Source: CAIUPE01 sp037131735
GTDB lineage: Bacteria; Pseudomonadota; Alphaproteobacteria; Rhizobiales; Beijerinckiaceae
Assembly: GCA_037131735.1 (NCBI GenBank)
Contig: JBAXQM010000005.1
Coordinates: 73,998 to 137,997 of the forward strand
DNA length: 64,000 nucleotides
Direction: 5' to 3'
Shown: positions 53,048 through 62,026 of the stretch, one piece after another
How positions within the stretch are numbered: position 1 is the first letter of the stretch
Layout: every line of letters starts with the position of its first letter
Notes under the pieces: model-generated
Told to the model about the DNA's origin: nothing
Database searches by the model: none
What the model saw: the letters and a program-made list of their open reading frames with translations, nothing else
Program-made: the position numbers and the translations under genes

Positions 53048-54141
53048 GGTTTTGTCGGATCAATCTCGACCGTGACAGACATACCGGGCCGCAAAATTTG
53101 CTCGCGCTTGAGATCATCAGGCAAAGCGATACGCACAGGCACGCGCTGCACGACTTTGGTGAAATTGCCTGTCGCGTTTTCTGGCGGCAGCAGCGAGAAT
53201 TGCGCGCCGGTTGCCGGAGACAGGCTTTCAACACGGCCTTCAAACACACGACCGGGGAAAGCATCGGCACGAATTTCGGCACGCATACCAATTTTCAAAG
53301 GCGCAATTTGCGTCTCTTTCAAATTGGCATCGACATAAGCGCTCTCAAGCGGAACCAGCGCAAGCAATCGCATGCCTGGCTGAACAAATTGTCCGAGCTG
53401 GATCGCTTTGTTTCCAATAACGCCATCAAAAGGCGCGCGGATGTCTGTGAAGGACAAATCACGTGTGGCGCGTGACAGAACGGTTTCAAGTTCGCTCTTG
53501 CTGCTTGTGAGTTCTGACTTTTGCGCTTTCAAAACATCAAGACCGGCTTCAGCAGCCGTTAGCCCTGCACGCGCGCTTTGAAGAGCGGCTTGTGTGCGGT
53601 CGCGATCAGCACGCACTTGATCGAGTTTTGCTCGGCTATTGAAATCGGCGGCGGCCAATGTTTGCGCGCGATCAAAATCACCTTGCGCGCGTTGTGCATC
53701 CGCTTCCGCTGCTGCGATTTGCGCGCGCGCTTGCGCGACGGATGCATTCTGTTGAAGTGATTGACTATCAAGCCGCGCAAGGCTCGCATTTTGTGTTTCG
53801 ATTTTCCGTGAGGCGCTTTCAACGGCGAGGCGATAATCGCCATCATCGATTTTTGCGAGAAGGTCGCCAGCTTTGACGTTTTGATTATTGACAACCGCAA
53901 CCGTCACCACATGGCCCGAAACGCGTGTTGAAATCGTGGAGACTGCCGCGCCAACATAGGCGTCATCCGTTGAAATCAGGAAACGGCCATGCGTCCAATA
54001 ATTGAAGAACCACAGGCCGAGGCTGCCTAAAACAACAAGCAGCACCACGGGCAAGATGATCGCGCGCGGCGAGCGGCGCTTGGGAAGCGGTGCTGGCGAG
54101 GTATCGGCGTTGCCGGGCAGGGTCGAAGCGGCATCATTCAT
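53044..54141 (-). CDS. emrA: HlyD/EmrA-type membrane fusion protein
   Basis: A 365-residue periplasmic adaptor. A Pro-rich cytoplasmic tail precedes one membrane helix (AIILPVVLLVVLGSLGLWFF), then the barrel-sandwich half (TDDAYVGAAVSTISTRVSGHV), a long coiled-coil hairpin (about 105-220, with many Ala/Gln/Arg) and the second half (TDIRAPFDGVIGNKAIQLGQFV, key APFDGVIG). The C-terminal domain ends with LRPGMSVTVEIDP. It precedes emrB in the same operon and links it to an outer membrane channel. Confidence 0.92.
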   Translation of the reverse strand: MNDAASTLPGNADTSPAPLPKRRSPRAIILPVVLLVVLGSLGLWFFNYWTHGRFLISTDDAYVGAAVSTISTRVSGHVVTVAVVNNQNVKAGDLLAKIDDGDYRLAVESASRKIETQNASLARLDSQSLQQNASVAQARAQIAAAEADAQRAQGDFDRAQTLAAADFNSRAKLDQVRADRDRTQAALQSARAGLTAAEAGLDVLKAQKSELTSSKSELETVLSRATRDLSFTDIRAPFDGVIGNKAIQLGQFVQPGMRLLALVPLESAYVDANLKETQIAPLKIGMRAEIRADAFPGRVFEGRVESLSPATGAQFSLLPPENATGNFTKVVQRVPVRIALPDDLKREQILRPGMSVTVEIDPTKP

Positions 54142-54338
54142 GGGGATTTGATCCTGTCAGGCGGGCAAAGGTCGAATTACGACATCGAAGGGAGTGTGTG
54201 TTGTGGCGCGTAGCCCTTTTACGACGGGAAGGCAATTTCAGTTTTTGGAAAGCAGGCGTGCATGGATGCAAGCAGAGCTTGTATCGGCGGGCCGGGAGCG
54301 CAATAAATAATCATCCTAACCCCTGAAGGGTCCCTTTG

Positions 54339-55520
54339 ATGTCTCAATCCTCCTCTGTTGCTCTCGACCATGCCCGCGCGCTTTTGCGCAACTTTCCACT
54401 CGTTGATGGGCATAATGATCTGCCTTGGGTCGTGCATTCAACAAAATCGGCGGCCATGAGCGTTGCGCGTTATGATCTGTCGCGCCTCCATCCGGAGACG
54501 GATACGGATACGCCGCGATTGAAAGAGGGGCAGGTTGCGGCGCAGTTTTTTGCGGCTTTCGTGCCCACGCTCACGGAAATGCCTGGGCGCATGACCTTGG
54601 AGCTGATCGATCTTATCCGGCAGATCCCCGAGGCTTGGCCGGACAGCTATGTGTTTGCGACCTCAGCGGCCGAGATCAAGCGGGCGTTTCGCGCTGGTAA
54701 AATTGCCGTGCTCGCAACCGTTGAAGGCGGAACAGGACTCGAGAATTCGTTAGCCCCTTTGCGCGTGTGGCATGCGGCGGGCGTAAGATTGATGACGCTT
54801 TGTCATAATGAGACGCTTGATTGGGTTGATAGCGCAACGGATGTGCCCCGTCACAACGGTTTAACGAAGTTTGGCGAAGCGGTTGTGCTCGAACTCAACC
54901 GTCTCGGTATTCTGGTTGATCTCGCGCATACGGCGCCACGCGTCATGCATCGCGTGCTTGATATCTCGCGAGCACCAGTTCTTTTCTCGCATAATAACGC
55001 TACGACGCTCTGCGATCATCCACGTAATGCGCCGGATGATGTGCTTGATCGTATCCGCGCGAAAAAGAGCGTGATCATGGCGACATTCATTCCCGATTTC
55101 ATCAATCAGAAAGCGCGGGACTGGTCGCGCCCCTTAAGAGACAATTACGGCAAATCGTCATTTCTGGAAAATCACGAAGAGCGTGTGGCCGCTCATATCG
55201 CTGTTGCGGGGCCGCAGCCAAAAGCGACAATTGGCGAGCTTTGTGATCATATTGAATATCTCACAAGCCGCACGGGATTGAATCATATTGGGATCGGATC
55301 CGATTATTATGGCGGCATAACGCCGGAAGGTCTCGAAGATGTTTCAAAGTTCCCGCATCTCATTGCCGCGCTGATTGAACGCGGATGGTCTGATGCCTCG
55401 CTCGAAAAATTATGCGGCGGGAATATTTTGCGCCTGATGAAATCCGTCGAACGTATGGGAGATACACTACGCGCGACAGAACCGCCGCGCACCGGTCGCA
55501 TTGACGATTATGATGTGTAA
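54339..55520 (+). CDS. M19 family membrane dipeptidase (renal dipeptidase-like)
   Basis: A 393-residue zinc dipeptidase, no signal peptide. Metal-site motifs: VDGHNDLPW (HxD), VEGGTGLENSL (Glu bridging ligand), VDLAHTAPRVM and LFSHNNATTLCDHPRN (two His), and HIGIGSDYYGG (Asp). Members hydrolyse dipeptides, often with a D-residue at the C-terminal side. ATG 54339 has AAGGG eight bases upstream. It is divergent from emrA across about 200 bases in which I see no other gene. Confidence 0.92.
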   Translation: MSQSSSVALDHARALLRNFPLVDGHNDLPWVVHSTKSAAMSVARYDLSRLHPETDTDTPRLKEGQVAAQFFAAFVPTLTEMPGRMTLELIDLIRQIPEAWPDSYVFATSAAEIKRAFRAGKIAVLATVEGGTGLENSLAPLRVWHAAGVRLMTLCHNETLDWVDSATDVPRHNGLTKFGEAVVLELNRLGILVDLAHTAPRVMHRVLDISRAPVLFSHNNATTLCDHPRNAPDDVLDRIRAKKSVIMATFIPDFINQKARDWSRPLRDNYGKSSFLENHEERVAAHIAVAGPQPKATIGELCDHIEYLTSRTGLNHIGIGSDYYGGITPEGLEDVSKFPHLIAALIERGWSDASLEKLCGGNILRLMKSVERMGDTLRATEPPRTGRIDDYDV

Positions 55521-55530
55521 CTTTGAGTAA

Positions 55531-56832
55531 TCAGCCAAACACGCGTTTGAAAATCGTATCGACATGTTTGAAGTGATAGCCGAGATCAAAGAGATCATCG
55601 ATGTCTTGCGGTGAAAGCTTCGATGATACATCGGCATCTGCTTTCAAAAGTGTTTTGAAATCGCCTTCACCACGCCATACTGGCATCGCATTACGTTGCA
55701 CGAGGCGATAGGAGTCCTCGCGGCTCACGCCTTTTTGCGTGAGGGCAAGCAAGACGCGCTGCGAATGCACAAGGCCGCCAAGGCGATCAAGATTTTTCTG
55801 CATGTTTTCCGGATAGACAACGAGCTTATCGATGACATTGGTGAGGCGCGCGAGCGCAAAATCCAAAGTCACGGTTGCATCGGGTGCAAACATGCGCTCG
55901 ACAGACGAATGTGAAATATCGCGCTCATGCCAGAGCGCAACATTTTCATAGGCGGGCGTCACCGCAGCGCGCACAATGCGTGCAAGACCTGTGAGATTTT
56001 CGGTCAATACCGGATTGCGCTTATGCGGCATGGCGGATGAGCCTTTTTGGCCCGGCGAAAAATATTCTTCCGCTTCATAGACTTCCGAGCGCTGGAGATG
56101 GCGGATTTCCGTCGCTAACCGCTCAATGGACGACGCAATCACGCCAAGCGTAGCGAAGAACATGGCGTGGCGATCGCGTGGAATAACTTGCGTTGAAACC
56201 GGCTCAACACTGAGCCCCAATTTTGCAGCTACATGCTCTTCCACACGCGGATCGATATTGGCGAATGTCCCCACTGCACCGGATATCGCGCAAGTCGCAA
56301 TGTCTTTGCGCGCGGCGACAAGGCGTTCACGGCAACGCGTGAATTCTGCGTAAGCAGTGGCGAGCTTCAATCCGAAAGTCACAGGCTCCGCATGAATGCC
56401 ATGCGAGCGGCCAATTGTCGGTGTCATCTTATATTCAAAGGCACGACGCTTGAGGGCTGCAAGAAGATCATCAATATCTTTAAGCAACAGATCGGATGCG
56501 CGCGCCAGCTGCACGGCAAGTGTTGTATCGAGCACATCGGATGAGGTCATGCCTTGATGCACGAAGCGCGCATCATCGCCAATAAATTCCGCAAGATGGG
56601 TCAGAAACGCAATCACATCATGTTTGACTTCGCGTTCAATCGCGTCAATTTTTTCGACATCGAATTTTGCGGCACCGCCTTTTTCCCAAATTGTTTTCGC
56701 GGCTGATTTGGGAATGACACCCAATTTGGCCATCGCATCACAGGCATGGGCTTCGATTTCAAACCAGATGCGGAATTTTGTTTCGGGCGACCAGATGGCA
56801 ACCATCTCGGGGCGGCTATAGCGAGGAATCAT
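55531..56832 (-). CDS. purB: Adenylosuccinate lyase
   Basis: A 433-residue enzyme of the aspartase/fumarase superfamily that acts twice in purine synthesis (SAICAR and adenylosuccinate cleavage). IPRYSRPEMVAIWSPE at the N-terminus, FVHQGMTSSDVLDT, GRSHGIHAEPVTFG with catalytic His, and the superfamily signature GSSAMPHKRNPVLTEN with catalytic Ser are present. The start shares one base with the rpe stop, so the two are cotranscribed. Confidence 0.97.
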   Translation of the reverse strand: MIPRYSRPEMVAIWSPETKFRIWFEIEAHACDAMAKLGVIPKSAAKTIWEKGGAAKFDVEKIDAIEREVKHDVIAFLTHLAEFIGDDARFVHQGMTSSDVLDTTLAVQLARASDLLLKDIDDLLAALKRRAFEYKMTPTIGRSHGIHAEPVTFGLKLATAYAEFTRCRERLVAARKDIATCAISGAVGTFANIDPRVEEHVAAKLGLSVEPVSTQVIPRDRHAMFFATLGVIASSIERLATEIRHLQRSEVYEAEEYFSPGQKGSSAMPHKRNPVLTENLTGLARIVRAAVTPAYENVALWHERDISHSSVERMFAPDATVTLDFALARLTNVIDKLVVYPENMQKNLDRLGGLVHSQRVLLALTQKGVSREDSYRLVQRNAMPVWRGEGDFKTLLKADADVSSKLSPQDIDDLFDLGYHFKHVDTIFKRVFG

Positions 56833-57524
56833 CAGACGGTCTCCGGTGTCTTTGATAAAGCGGACTGAATGGACTCACGCAAGGCCTTGATGGCCGTTGC
56901 ATAGTCCTTTGTGGGCGTTTTGAAAATGGCAGTGCCGGCAACAAAGCTCGTCGCACCGGCGCGCGCCGCAAGCGGTGCCGTCTCTGGGGTAATGCCGCCG
57001 TCAACAGATAGATCAATGGGCCGCGCGCCAATTAATTCTCTCACGCGTGAAACCTTTGGCATCATCGCTTCGAGAAAGAGTTGACCACCAAATCCGGGAT
57101 CAACGGTCATGACATTGATGAGGTCCAGAGTATCAAGATGAGGGATCACAATGTCAGCCTCATCACGCGGTGTAAGGACAAAGCCAGCACTCATCGCATG
57201 GGCGTGGATGAATTTGATTAGTCCTGAAAGATCATTCTCGAGACCGACTTGGATCATGACACGGTCGCAACCCGCCTTTTTCAAAGGTTCAATCCATTCA
57301 CGGGCCGATGTCGCCATCAAATGAACATCAAAGGGCTTGGTCGTGAAGGGCCGTAGGGCTTGAAACATGTTCGGCCCGAAGCTCATATTTTTGTAAACAT
57401 GCCCATCGATCATATCGAGATGGATGCGGTCACCGCCCGCGCGATCCGCGTGCACCACCTCTTCGCCGAGACAGGCATAATCGGCAGCAAGAATCGAGGG
57501 GATGATCTGGATGGGGCGGCTCAT
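56832..57524 (-). CDS. rpe: Ribulose-phosphate 3-epimerase
   Basis: A 230-residue TIM-barrel epimerase that interconverts ribulose-5-P and xylulose-5-P. IIPSILAADYACLGEEV, HLDMIDGH (metal His and Asp), FDVHLMA (His), the phosphate loop TVDPGFGGQLF and LSVDGGITPETA (catalytic Asp) are in place. It differs from common Rpe in that the usual V-P-N after the Asp-Gly-His is Y-K-N, and the conserved F-H-x-E is replaced by MIQVGLEN. Still the best name; allulose-6-P-type relatives are an alternative. ATG 57524; longer readings are antisense to the DadA-like gene region. Confidence 0.85.
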   Translation of the reverse strand: MSRPIQIIPSILAADYACLGEEVVHADRAGGDRIHLDMIDGHVYKNMSFGPNMFQALRPFTTKPFDVHLMATSAREWIEPLKKAGCDRVMIQVGLENDLSGLIKFIHAHAMSAGFVLTPRDEADIVIPHLDTLDLINVMTVDPGFGGQLFLEAMMPKVSRVRELIGARPIDLSVDGGITPETAPLAARAGATSFVAGTAIFKTPTKDYATAIKALRESIQSALSKTPETV

Positions 57525-57663
57525 GGGGGCCCGATAGCACCGACCTGCCTGCGACACAATGCGCGGGCTGATATGTCCCCGGAGAAGGGGATTTTGAGTG
57601 CCTGAACGCTTGCCGATCCGACCGCCCTTTGCCACAACACAGCGCAAAGGGGAGAGTTTGGTT

Positions 57664-58911
57664 ATGGCTGAGCGTGATCTGGACGTCGCGGTCCTCGGGG
57701 CTGGCATTGTCGGCCTCGGCGTGGCGTTAAAGGTGCAGGAAAAAGGTAAGGGCGTCGCGCTGATCGATCGGGTCGAAGCGGGGTCACAAACGAGCTTCGG
57801 CAATGCCGGCATTATCGAGCGCGCTTCGTTTCTGCCTTATGCCTTTCCGCGCGACATCGGCGAGTTGATTGGCTACGCGTTTAATGCGCGCACTGATGCC
57901 CATTATCATTTGAGTGCCCTCTTCACAGTCGCGCCATGGCTTGCGCGTTATTGGTGGAATTCTGAACCGCAACGCTACAAACGCGCGATTGCCGGTGCGC
58001 GGCCATTGATCGAGAATTGTCTCTCCGAACATGAACCGCTGATTGCCGCAGCGGGTGCAGACTCTCTTATTCGTCGTAATGGCTGGATCAAAGCCTGGCG
58101 CAGCGAGGCCAAGGGACGTGCTGCCATAGCTGATGCTGAAAAACTGAAAGCGTTTGGCGTCACGGCTGAATTTCTTGATCGTGCATCACTCGCAGAACGT
58201 GAGCCGCATTTGGGTGATGGCGTCATCGGCGCGGTGCATTACAAAGATCCGGCGAATATATCGGATCCGCAAGGTCTCTCGCGTGCCTATCGTGCATTGT
58301 TTGAAAAGCGCGGTGGTGCCTTTCTTCATGGTGACGCCAACAGTTTGCGGCGCGATGGTGCAGGGTGGATGATTGATACGCCCGTGGGTGCATTGCGGGC
58401 GAAAGATGTTGTGATTGCATTAGGGCCTTGGGCGCAAGAGTTTGTGAAGCGCTTTGGGTATGATTTGCCGATGGGTGTGAAGCGTGGCTATCACATGCAT
58501 TATGCGACAACAGGCAATGCCGTTCTCAATCACACCGTCTATGATGCCGATCATTCTTATGTTCTCGCACCTATGGCCAATGGCGTGCGTTTGACAACGG
58601 GTGCGGAATTCGCGCATCGCGATGCCAAGCCGACGCCGGTTCAATTGGAAAAATTAGAACCTAAAGCACGCAAATTTTTTCCGCTTGCAGAACGCCGCGA
58701 TCCGCAACCCTGGATGGGGTCGCGTCCCTGCACGGGCGATATGCTGCCCTTTATCGGCAAGGCGCCGCGGCATGAAGGTATGTGGTTTGCCTTCGGCCAC
58801 GCGCATCATGGCTTGACCATGTCAGCCGTTACAGGTCGTCTCATTGCCGAAATGATTGCAGCAGAAGAGCCCTTTACCGATCCGACGCCTTATCGTGTTG
58901 ATCGGTTTTGA
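57664..58911 (+). CDS. FAD-dependent oxidoreductase, D-amino-acid dehydrogenase (DadA)-like
   Basis: A 415-residue DAO-fold flavoprotein. DVAVLGAGIVGLGVALKV binds FAD; SQTSFGNAGIIERA matches the DadA-type S-x-x-N-A-G motif; the C-terminal part has WMGSRPCTGDMLPFIGKAP and FGHAHHGLTMSAVTGRLIAEM, shared with D-amino-acid dehydrogenases. It should oxidise a D-amino acid or related amine, passing electrons to the respiratory chain. ATG 57664 has GGGGAG eight bases upstream. It converges with the P1 peptidase gene (16 bases between stops). Confidence 0.85.
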   Translation: MAERDLDVAVLGAGIVGLGVALKVQEKGKGVALIDRVEAGSQTSFGNAGIIERASFLPYAFPRDIGELIGYAFNARTDAHYHLSALFTVAPWLARYWWNSEPQRYKRAIAGARPLIENCLSEHEPLIAAAGADSLIRRNGWIKAWRSEAKGRAAIADAEKLKAFGVTAEFLDRASLAEREPHLGDGVIGAVHYKDPANISDPQGLSRAYRALFEKRGGAFLHGDANSLRRDGAGWMIDTPVGALRAKDVVIALGPWAQEFVKRFGYDLPMGVKRGYHMHYATTGNAVLNHTVYDADHSYVLAPMANGVRLTTGAEFAHRDAKPTPVQLEKLEPKARKFFPLAERRDPQPWMGSRPCTGDMLPFIGKAPRHEGMWFAFGHAHHGLTMSAVTGRLIAEMIAAEEPFTDPTPYRVDRF

Positions 58912-58927
58912 TAGTGGACCTCAACGT

Positions 58928-59929
58928 TCAACTTTTCAATTTGGAAAATTGTTCTTTCCAACTTGGCATCGCCCCCTCAAAGGGCAGCGCGTCTGCCTCA
59001 TAAACACCGCGTGCGATGGCGCGGGCCAAAACATCGGCGGCGGCGATGCAGAGCTCTGTAAGCACGACGATGCCGCCCGATAAGGGTTTGTGTCCCGTTG
59101 CGGCTGCGAAGACTGTATCGCCATCCATCGGCGTATGAGCAGGGCGAACCGCACGCGCCATGCCGTCATGAGCAGCGAGTGCCAAACGTTTGCATTCCGC
59201 TTTTGTGAGTGTCGCATCGGTGGCGATGCAGGCAATGATCGTATTCTCTCGAAGTGCGGCGCCTTTCATGCGCGGCATGAGGGCATCAGCAGGAAAGGGT
59301 GAAGGCAAACCGAGACCGCCAAACTCTTTATTCTGTTCAAAAGGTGCCGCCCAGAAATGCGGACCATCACCAATGGTCACAGAACCCACCGCATTTACCG
59401 CAACAAGCGCACCGACTGTAAATCCCGATGCCGTGCGCGCGCTGGCAGATCCCAATCCGCCTTTCAGCGTCGCTGTCGTTGCGCCATAGCCTGCCCCCGC
59501 GGTGCCGAGCGTCACATCATGGCCCGCTGAAACGATCGCCCGATAACCAAGCTCCCAATAAGGCGGCATGCGGCCCCAATCTTTCTTGCCGCCATTCAAA
59601 AGATCAAACAGGATCGCTTGCGTCACAATCGGCACGCGTGCGGGGCCAACTTGAAGGCCGCGTCCTTGCGCGACGAGGGCGGCCATCGCGCCGCCTGCGG
59701 CATCAAGCCCAAAGGCTGAACCGCCCGAGAGCAGAATGGCGTCAACGTGATCGACGGTCATTTCTGGTTCGAGCAGCGCCGTATCGCGCAGGCCCGGCGC
59801 ACCGCCGAGTGTGGCGATTGAGGCGACCGCAGGGCGGTCAAACACAACCGCGCTCACGCCGGTAGCGGCGGCTTCATCATGGGCCTCGCCGATTTTGAGC
59901 CCCGGCACATCGGTAATCAGATTTTTCAT
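58928..59929 (-). CDS. P1 family peptidase (DmpA/NylC-like Ntn hydrolase)
   Basis: A 333-residue self-processing enzyme. The N-terminal ITDVPGLKIGEAHD and LLSGGSAFGLDAAGG are family hallmarks; AGYGATTATLKGGLGSAS follows. The autocleavage site is N229-T230 in LRENTIIACIATDA, making T230 the new N-terminal nucleophile, as in DmpA (D-Ala-specific aminopeptidase) and nylon-oligomer hydrolase NylC. The neighbouring DadA-like enzyme and the M19 dipeptidase suggest a D-amino-acid or peptide scavenging theme, but these genes are not one operon. Confidence 0.9.
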   Translation of the reverse strand: MKNLITDVPGLKIGEAHDEAAATGVSAVVFDRPAVASIATLGGAPGLRDTALLEPEMTVDHVDAILLSGGSAFGLDAAGGAMAALVAQGRGLQVGPARVPIVTQAILFDLLNGGKKDWGRMPPYWELGYRAIVSAGHDVTLGTAGAGYGATTATLKGGLGSASARTASGFTVGALVAVNAVGSVTIGDGPHFWAAPFEQNKEFGGLGLPSPFPADALMPRMKGAALRENTIIACIATDATLTKAECKRLALAAHDGMARAVRPAHTPMDGDTVFAAATGHKPLSGGIVVLTELCIAAADVLARAIARGVYEADALPFEGAMPSWKEQFSKLKS

Positions 59930-60021
59930 CGTGCGGGAGAGTGGCGCAGCGCGCGTCTGGGTGCAAGTGTTCCTGATGTTGATCCCTTGCTTGCAGTGGG
60001 CTGCCGCCCTATCACTTCGCT

Positions 60022-60750
60022 ATGACCGATGTTTCCTATCCGATGTCCGCTTTCGCCGGCCTTGTTTCTTTTCTAAGCCCTTGCGTCTTGCCGCTCGTGC
60101 CGCCTTATTTGTCATTCATGGCGGGCACAGCCATTGAAGATTTTGCCGCTGGCGGGGAGCGGCGCATGCGGCGTGATGTGCCGCTTGTGGCGCTTCTGTT
60201 CGTGCTCGGCTTTTCAACGGTGTTTGTTTTGCTTGGCGCAACGGCTTCCGTTTTTGGTCAAGTGCTTCGCGCCTATATCGATATCCTCTCGATAGCGGCG
60301 GGGATTGTGATCATCGCGATGGGCCTCCATTTCCTCGGCGTGTTTCGCATCGCCTTGTTGTTTCGCGAAAAAAGACTTCAGGTTGAAAAACCTGCAGGAC
60401 CGCTGGGCGCTTATGTAATGGGTGTGGCCTTCGCGTTCGGCTGGACACCCTGCATTGGTCCCGTGTTGGCAGCTATTCTCGCAGTTGCGGGTTCGGAAGA
60501 CAGTGTGGGCCGCGGTGCGTCATTGTTAGCGGTTTATTCGCTCGGGCTCGGCATACCATTTATTCTTGCGGCCTTTGCGATGGAGCATGCGGTGTCATTC
60601 ATTCGTCGCTTCCGCGCGCATCTCGGTAAGGTCGAAAAGGCGATGGGGCTTTTGCTTGTGCTCACCGGAATTGCCTTTTTGACAGGCTCTATGAACATCA
60701 TGTCATTCTGGTTGATTGAGACATTTCCGGTGTTGGGCAAGCTCGGATAA
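60022..60750 (+). CDS. ccdA: Cytochrome c biogenesis protein CcdA
   Basis: A 242-residue membrane protein with six helices that shuttles reducing equivalents from cytoplasmic thioredoxin to periplasmic thiol partners. The redox cysteines are C21 in FLSPCVLPLVPPY and C144 in FGWTPCIGP, both with the conserved Pro context. The length is that of the short CcdA, not DsbD. No periplasmic partner (CcmG/ResA) or ccm genes are beside it. The ribosome binding site is weak. Confidence 0.93.
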   Translation: MTDVSYPMSAFAGLVSFLSPCVLPLVPPYLSFMAGTAIEDFAAGGERRMRRDVPLVALLFVLGFSTVFVLLGATASVFGQVLRAYIDILSIAAGIVIIAMGLHFLGVFRIALLFREKRLQVEKPAGPLGAYVMGVAFAFGWTPCIGPVLAAILAVAGSEDSVGRGASLLAVYSLGLGIPFILAAFAMEHAVSFIRRFRAHLGKVEKAMGLLLVLTGIAFLTGSMNIMSFWLIETFPVLGKLG

Positions 60751-60777
60751 TTGTTCAGAGTTCTTGAGAATCTCTTC

Positions 60778-61923
60778 TTAAGGCAGCTCAGAAAAAGTAA
60801 CTTTTTCGCCCGATTTTTTCCAGATGAAGACCGCGTAATCCGAGCGCGCGCGGTCACCTTGTTTATCGAATGACAGCTCACCGATCACCGTTTTGAAATT
60901 TGTTCCCGATCGCATGTCTTCGGCAATTTTCTTCGCGTCCGTTGATTTCACTTTACGCGCGGATTCGACAAGAATTTGCACGGAAGCATAGGCATTGAGG
61001 GCATAAGCATCAGGCTCAATGCCGCGTACTTCGAGTTTTTTGAGAAGCTCTTTTGCCTCCGGCCGGTTTCGCGGTGTTGAGGGAAAGGTCATCACGGTGC
61101 CCTCGGCCCCTGGTCCGGCAATCGGCGCCAATTCATCCGACGCAATCGCGTCACCTGACATGAGAACTGTCTTCAAGCCCTGCTCGCGCATTTGCTTGAT
61201 GATGATGCCCGCCTCAGGATAGGAGCCGCCCCAATAAAGAAGATCGGCTTGCTGCGCTTTCAGTTTACTGACGAGTGGTGAGAAGTCTTTCTCTCCGATT
61301 GATACGCCTTCGAATAGAATTTCATTTAAACCGAGAAGCGCCATCTTTTTGCGTGTGGAATCGGCTAATGATTGGCCGAAACTTGAACGGTCATGCGCGA
61401 AGGCGATTTTCCTGTTATCAAAATGTTCTTTGATATATCCCGCAGCAACGGCAGCTTGATGATCATCGCGACTTGAAACGCGAAAGACATTCCATAGGCC
61501 GCGCTCTGTGAATTTCGGACTGATGGCGCTTGGCGAAATCATCAGAATATTTTTGTCTTGATAGAGGTCGGACGTTTCAATGCTCACATTGGAATTGCCA
61601 TGGCCAATGACAAATCTCACGCCGTCAGCAATGAATTTGCGCGCGATGGCGATACCTTGTTTGGGATCAGCAAAATCATCGCCGATGGTGAGTGCGATCT
61701 TCTCGCCATTCATGCCGCCGGACGCATTGAGGTCTTCAACCGCACTCTGTGCGCCTTTGAGAATTTGCTGACCAAGAAAAGATTGCGCACCGGTCAAAGG
61801 CGCCGCAATTCCGATCAGAACATCAGCACGGGCAGGGGTTGCAAATGCTATGAGGCTCAAAAGAGCAAGGCGCACAGAGAATGTCGCGATCCGCTCTCTC
61901 TCAATTTCCAACCCCGTCAGCAT
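60778..61923 (-). CDS. Branched-chain amino-acid ABC transporter substrate-binding protein (LivK paralogue 1)
   Basis: A 381-residue periplasmic binding protein. It has a signal peptide of about 33 residues ending TPARADV. The receptor-family ligand-binding fold follows: IGIAAPLTGAQSFLGQQILKGA, LTIGDDFADPKQGIAIARKFI, VIGHGNSNVSI, MISPSAISPKFTE. AAGGTGAT precedes the start. It is a paralogue of the next gene (shared GEKDFSPLVSKLKAQ and SGDAIASDELAPIAG segments) but uses AAA lysine codons where the neighbour uses AAG. A terminator separates them, so it needs its own promoter in the short gap or relies on read-through. Confidence 0.9.
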   Translation of the reverse strand: MLTGLEIERERIATFSVRLALLSLIAFATPARADVLIGIAAPLTGAQSFLGQQILKGAQSAVEDLNASGGMNGEKIALTIGDDFADPKQGIAIARKFIADGVRFVIGHGNSNVSIETSDLYQDKNILMISPSAISPKFTERGLWNVFRVSSRDDHQAAVAAGYIKEHFDNRKIAFAHDRSSFGQSLADSTRKKMALLGLNEILFEGVSIGEKDFSPLVSKLKAQQADLLYWGGSYPEAGIIIKQMREQGLKTVLMSGDAIASDELAPIAGPGAEGTVMTFPSTPRNRPEAKELLKKLEVRGIEPDAYALNAYASVQILVESARKVKSTDAKKIAEDMRSGTNFKTVIGELSFDKQGDRARSDYAVFIWKKSGEKVTFSELP

Positions 61924-61970
61924 GATTGATCACCTTCTATAGGCCCATCTCATCATCAAAATCATAGCAT

Positions 61971-62006
61971 AAAAAAAGCCCGAAGATCAGGAGATCTCCG
62001 GGCTTT
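61971..62006 (-). terminator. Rho-independent terminator of the highly expressed LivK gene
   Basis: On the minus strand AAAGCCCGGAGATC and GATCTTCGGGCTTT form a 14-base-pair stem (one G-U) around TCCT, followed by a run of seven T. It lies 21 bases after the stop of the 62027-63142 gene. Confidence 0.93.
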
Positions 62007-62026
62007 AATTTTAGCTCAGATCAATC

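Noticed and set aside
57525..57812. Upstream extension of the rpe frame
   Set aside because: It is antisense to the DadA-like gene start; the family N-terminus IIPSILAAD begins just after 57524.
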